Assembly (NCBI RefSeq): GCF_001921865.1 | Contig: NZ_MSCT01000020.1 | Span: 124,001 to 188,000 of the forward strand | From: Pseudomonas chlororaphis | Lineage (GTDB): Bacteria > Pseudomonadota > Gammaproteobacteria > Pseudomonadales > Pseudomonadaceae | Reading direction: 5' to 3' | DNA: 64,000 bases | Shown here: positions 61,552-64,000 of the stretch, piece by piece | How positions within the stretch are numbered: position 1 is the stretch's first letter | Layout of the letters: each line of letters starts with the position of its first letter | The notes under the pieces: model-generated | What the model was told of the DNA's origin: nothing | The model's input: the letters and a program-made list of their open reading frames with translations, nothing else | The model's database searches: none | Position numbers and translations under genes: made by a program

Positions 61552-63492
61552 ATGCAACCAGCGCCTCCAGCGACACTCATACTTCCCCCCGTATTGGCCG
61601 GCCCGCTACTGCGCCGCCTGGAACCCACGCGGCTGGTGCTGTGGCTGGTAGGCTCGCGGGCGTTGAAGCTGACGCTGCGTGTGCAAGCAGGGAGCAACGC
61701 GCCAATCCGCGACTACCCACTCACGGCCGAGCAATGCCAGGTGATCCCGGTAGGGCAACAGGCCGTTATCCACCTGATCGACCTGCCGCTGGACAGCGCC
61801 CTACCCTACGATGTGCGTATCGACTACGACCTGCTATTGGAGAATGCCGACGGCTCTTGCTCGGGCATCGCCGACTGGGCGCCGCACTTGCTCTATGGGC
61901 AAAAGCGCCAGCCGGATTTCGTCCTGCACAGCCGCATCGACAGCCTGCTCCATGGCTCCTGCCGCAAGCCTCATCACCCCGCCAATGACGGTTTGCTCTG
62001 TGTCGACCGCCTGCTGGCGCAAACGCCCGAGCCCGGGCAGCGCCCGGCGCTGTTGATGATGAGCGGCGACCAGGTGTACGCCGACGACGTCGCCGGGCCG
62101 ATGTTGCGGGCGATTCATGCCTTGATCGAGCGCCTGGGGCTGTTCGGCGAACAGTTGGACGGTGCCGTGGTGGCCGACAGCGAGGCGCTCTATCGCCACC
62201 CCGCCAGCTACTACCGGCGCGCGGAACTGCTGCCGGCGCTCAAGAGCAACGAAACCCTGCGCGAGCGCTTCTTCGGTGGGGTGAAAAAACCGATTTTCAC
62301 CAGCAGCAGCGCCGACAACCACCTGGTGACGTTCGCCGAAGTGCTGGCCATGTATCTGTTGGTCTGGTCGCCCGTGCCCTGGACGCTGATCGATCTGCAG
62401 CCGCCGCAACTGACGCCCGAGCAGCAAGCGCGCTACGCCAAGGAACAGCAGCGCATCGACGCGTTCGTGGGCGGCCTGGACGGCGTGGCACGGGTCTTTG
62501 CCCACCTGTCGAGCCTGATGATCTTCGACGACCACGACATCACCGACGACTGGAACCTCAGCGCCCAGTGGGAAGAAACCGCCTACGGTCATCCGTTTTC
62601 CAAGCGCATCATCGGCAACGCACTGATCGCCTACCTGCTCTGCCAGGGCTGGGGCAACAACCCCGATGCCTTCGCCGCGCCCCTGCAACACACCCGCGCC
62701 TTGAGCGCCGAAGCCCAGGGCGATGCGCTCAACCTGGACAAGACCGCCCAGGACACCCTGATCGACGAACTGCTGCGCTTCCAGCAATGGCAATACACGC
62801 TGCCCACCACCCCGGCGCTGGTGGTACTGGACACCCGCACCCGGCGCTGGCGCAGCGAATTCGACCTCGGCCAGCCTTCCGGCCTGCTGGACTGGGAAGC
62901 CCTGAGCGAGCTGCAACACGAACTGCTAGACCACCCCTCGGCAATCATCGTTTCACCGGCGCCGGTGTTCGGCGTCAAGCTGATCGAGACGGTACAGAAG
63001 GTCTTCAGCTGGTGCGGCTACCCGTTGCTGGTGGACGCGGAAAACTGGATGGCCCACCGCGGCGCGGCCCAGGTGATCCTGAATATCTTCCGCCACTCGC
63101 GCACCCCGGGTAACTACGTGATCCTCTCCGGCGACGTGCATTACTCCTTTGTCTACGAAGTGCTGATCCGCCATCGCACAGGCGGGCCGAAGATCTGGCA
63201 GATCACCAGCAGCGGGATCAAGAACGAATTCCCGCCGACCCTGCTGGAATGGTTCGACCGCCTCAACCGCTGGCTCTACTCGCCGCGCTCGCCGCTCAAC
63301 TGGTTCACCCGCCGCCGCCTGATGCGCGTGGTGCCCTACAGCCCCGAACACCGCGAAGCCGGCGAACGGCTATGGAACTCGGCCGGCATCGGCCAGGTGT
63401 TCTTCAACGACCAAGGGCAACCGCAGGCGATCTACCAGCACAACGCCAACGGCAGGGAGAAAACCCGGATGCTGGCGCCGGATAAGGACTGA
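61552..63492 (+). CDS. PhoD-like metallophosphatase
   Basis: 646 residues. Metallophosphoesterase of the alkaline phosphatase D type. Metal-site motifs: LLHGSCRKPHH near 130-140, MMSGDQVYADD near 169-179, MIFDDHDITDDW near 323-334 and ILSGDVHYSFVYE near 523-535. No signal peptide is seen at the N-terminus (PAPPATLILPPVLAGPLLRR), so it may be cytoplasmic, unlike Tat-exported PhoD. A preceding beta-sandwich region (about 10-110) is typical. Substrate unknown. Confidence 0.85.
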   Translation: MQPAPPATLILPPVLAGPLLRRLEPTRLVLWLVGSRALKLTLRVQAGSNAPIRDYPLTAEQCQVIPVGQQAVIHLIDLPLDSALPYDVRIDYDLLLENADGSCSGIADWAPHLLYGQKRQPDFVLHSRIDSLLHGSCRKPHHPANDGLLCVDRLLAQTPEPGQRPALLMMSGDQVYADDVAGPMLRAIHALIERLGLFGEQLDGAVVADSEALYRHPASYYRRAELLPALKSNETLRERFFGGVKKPIFTSSSADNHLVTFAEVLAMYLLVWSPVPWTLIDLQPPQLTPEQQARYAKEQQRIDAFVGGLDGVARVFAHLSSLMIFDDHDITDDWNLSAQWEETAYGHPFSKRIIGNALIAYLLCQGWGNNPDAFAAPLQHTRALSAEAQGDALNLDKTAQDTLIDELLRFQQWQYTLPTTPALVVLDTRTRRWRSEFDLGQPSGLLDWEALSELQHELLDHPSAIIVSPAPVFGVKLIETVQKVFSWCGYPLLVDAENWMAHRGAAQVILNIFRHSRTPGNYVILSGDVHYSFVYEVLIRHRTGGPKIWQITSSGIKNEFPPTLLEWFDRLNRWLYSPRSPLNWFTRRRLMRVVPYSPEHREAGERLWNSAGIGQVFFNDQGQPQAIYQHNANGREKTRMLAPDKD

Positions 63493-63616
63493 TCCCTATA
63501 CCCGCACCGCCAACCGGAATTTTCATACTGACCCACGCACTTTATTTCGTTTGCGCCCCTACCCCGCTCCCGGCTTAGATGGCCCGCATGTTCCAGGCAC
63601 ACAGAGCCCTTAGTCC

Positions 63617-64000
63617 ATGAGCAGCGAAAGCATCAGCCAGTCGATTTCCATCGTTCATCCCGTGCGCCTGAGCCATGGCGTGAATGCCGAGGTGTGGGAC
63701 GAGGACGGTACGCGTTACATCGATTTCGTCGGGGGGATCGGCGTGCTCAACCTGGGGCACTGCCACCCGCGGGTGGTGGCGGCGATCCAGCAGCAGGCCG
63801 CGCGGCTGACCCATTACGCCTTCAATGCCGCGCCCCATGGGCCTTATATCGAGTTCATGGAGCGGCTGGCGCGCTTCATGCCCTTGAGTTACCCGGTCAG
63901 CGGCATGCTCACCAACAGCGGCGCGGAGGCCGCGGAGAATGCCTTGAAGATCGTTCGCGGCGCTACCGGGCGCACGGCGGTGATCGCGTTCGACGGCGGC
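63617..64000 (+). CDS. Class III aminotransferase, 3' end beyond the window
   Basis: First 128 codons only. Starts MSSESISQSISIVHPVRLSHGVNAEVWDEDG, then YIDFVGGIGVLNLGHCHPRVVAAI and MLTNSGAEAAENALKIVRGATGRTAVIAFDGG, the PLP-binding and substrate motifs of the 4-aminobutyrate/2-aminoadipate/ornithine aminotransferase group. Substrate cannot be decided from this part. Confidence 0.88.
   Translation, partial: MSSESISQSISIVHPVRLSHGVNAEVWDEDGTRYIDFVGGIGVLNLGHCHPRVVAAIQQQAARLTHYAFNAAPHGPYIEFMERLARFMPLSYPVSGMLTNSGAEAAENALKIVRGATGRTAVIAFDGG

Noticed and set aside
1..64000. CRISPR arrays, prophage, insertion sequences
   Set aside because: No regularly spaced repeats, no phage structural genes and no transposase frames were found on either strand.

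Overview
The window is a bacterial chromosome segment that is almost certainly from Pseudomonas, most likely the P. fluorescens group (inference). The evidence is high-GC codon use, the intact order iscR-S-U-A-hscB-A-fdx-iscX-ndk-rlmN-pilW-rodZ-ispG-hisS-yfgM-bamB-der, the queA-tgt-yajC-secD-secF block, and many copies of a short inverted repeat of the type TGTAGGAGCGAGCTTGCTCGCGA, a REP family typical of this group. About half of the window is conserved core genome. The rest is accessory.

Layout. 1-3.6 kb: trehalose PTS locus (treC, cut by the window edge, and treB, divergent from the repressor gene treR, with a perfect inverted operator pair between them). 3.6-4.4 kb: a two-gene unit that looks like a HicA-like toxin plus an HTH partner. 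4.7-7.9 kb: guaB-guaA. 8-12.8 kb: a zinc-ribbon protein, a TauE-type permease, a LysR regulator, xseA and an M23 peptidase. 13-17.3 kb: leuA with a candidate leader ORF, a FlxA-like coiled-coil protein, and an omega-amidase/methionine aminotransferase pair. 17.5-26.8 kb: der and the bamB-to-ndk run. 26.9-32.6 kb: the complete isc operon with two IscR boxes. 32.8-36.2 kb: cysE, trmJ, suhB and a glycine-zipper protein. 36.3-41.8 kb: secF, secD, yajC, tgt, queA. 41.87 kb: tRNA-Leu(CAA).

Beyond the tRNA the content becomes accessory. From 42.1 to 51.8 kb a LysR regulator is divergent from an MFS transporter. A six-gene operon follows: Fe(II)/2-oxoglutarate oxygenase of the amino-acid hydroxylase type, PLP aminotransferase, FAD/NAD(P)-binding protein, isochorismatase-fold hydrolase lacking its cysteine, cupin, and a fused swivel-first aconitase-type dehydratase. 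It has the make-up of a small-molecule pathway built without NRPS or PKS, and I do not recognise its product. This is the strongest candidate in the window for an undescribed system.

From 52.0 to 56.4 kb there are ppk2, an EnvZ/OmpR-like two-component pair, mlaA and a small unknown gene. From 56.5 to 61.4 kb there is a patch of conflict-type genes: a PAAR effector with a glycine-rich C-terminus and an overlapping membrane (immunity-like) gene, an AT-rich HEPN-like protein, a lipoprotein, a NYN-LOTUS protein, and a small stand-alone CHAT/caspase-like protein. The window closes with a PhoD-like phosphatase and the start of a class III aminotransferase. All functions are assigned by reading motifs and context; no database search was run.
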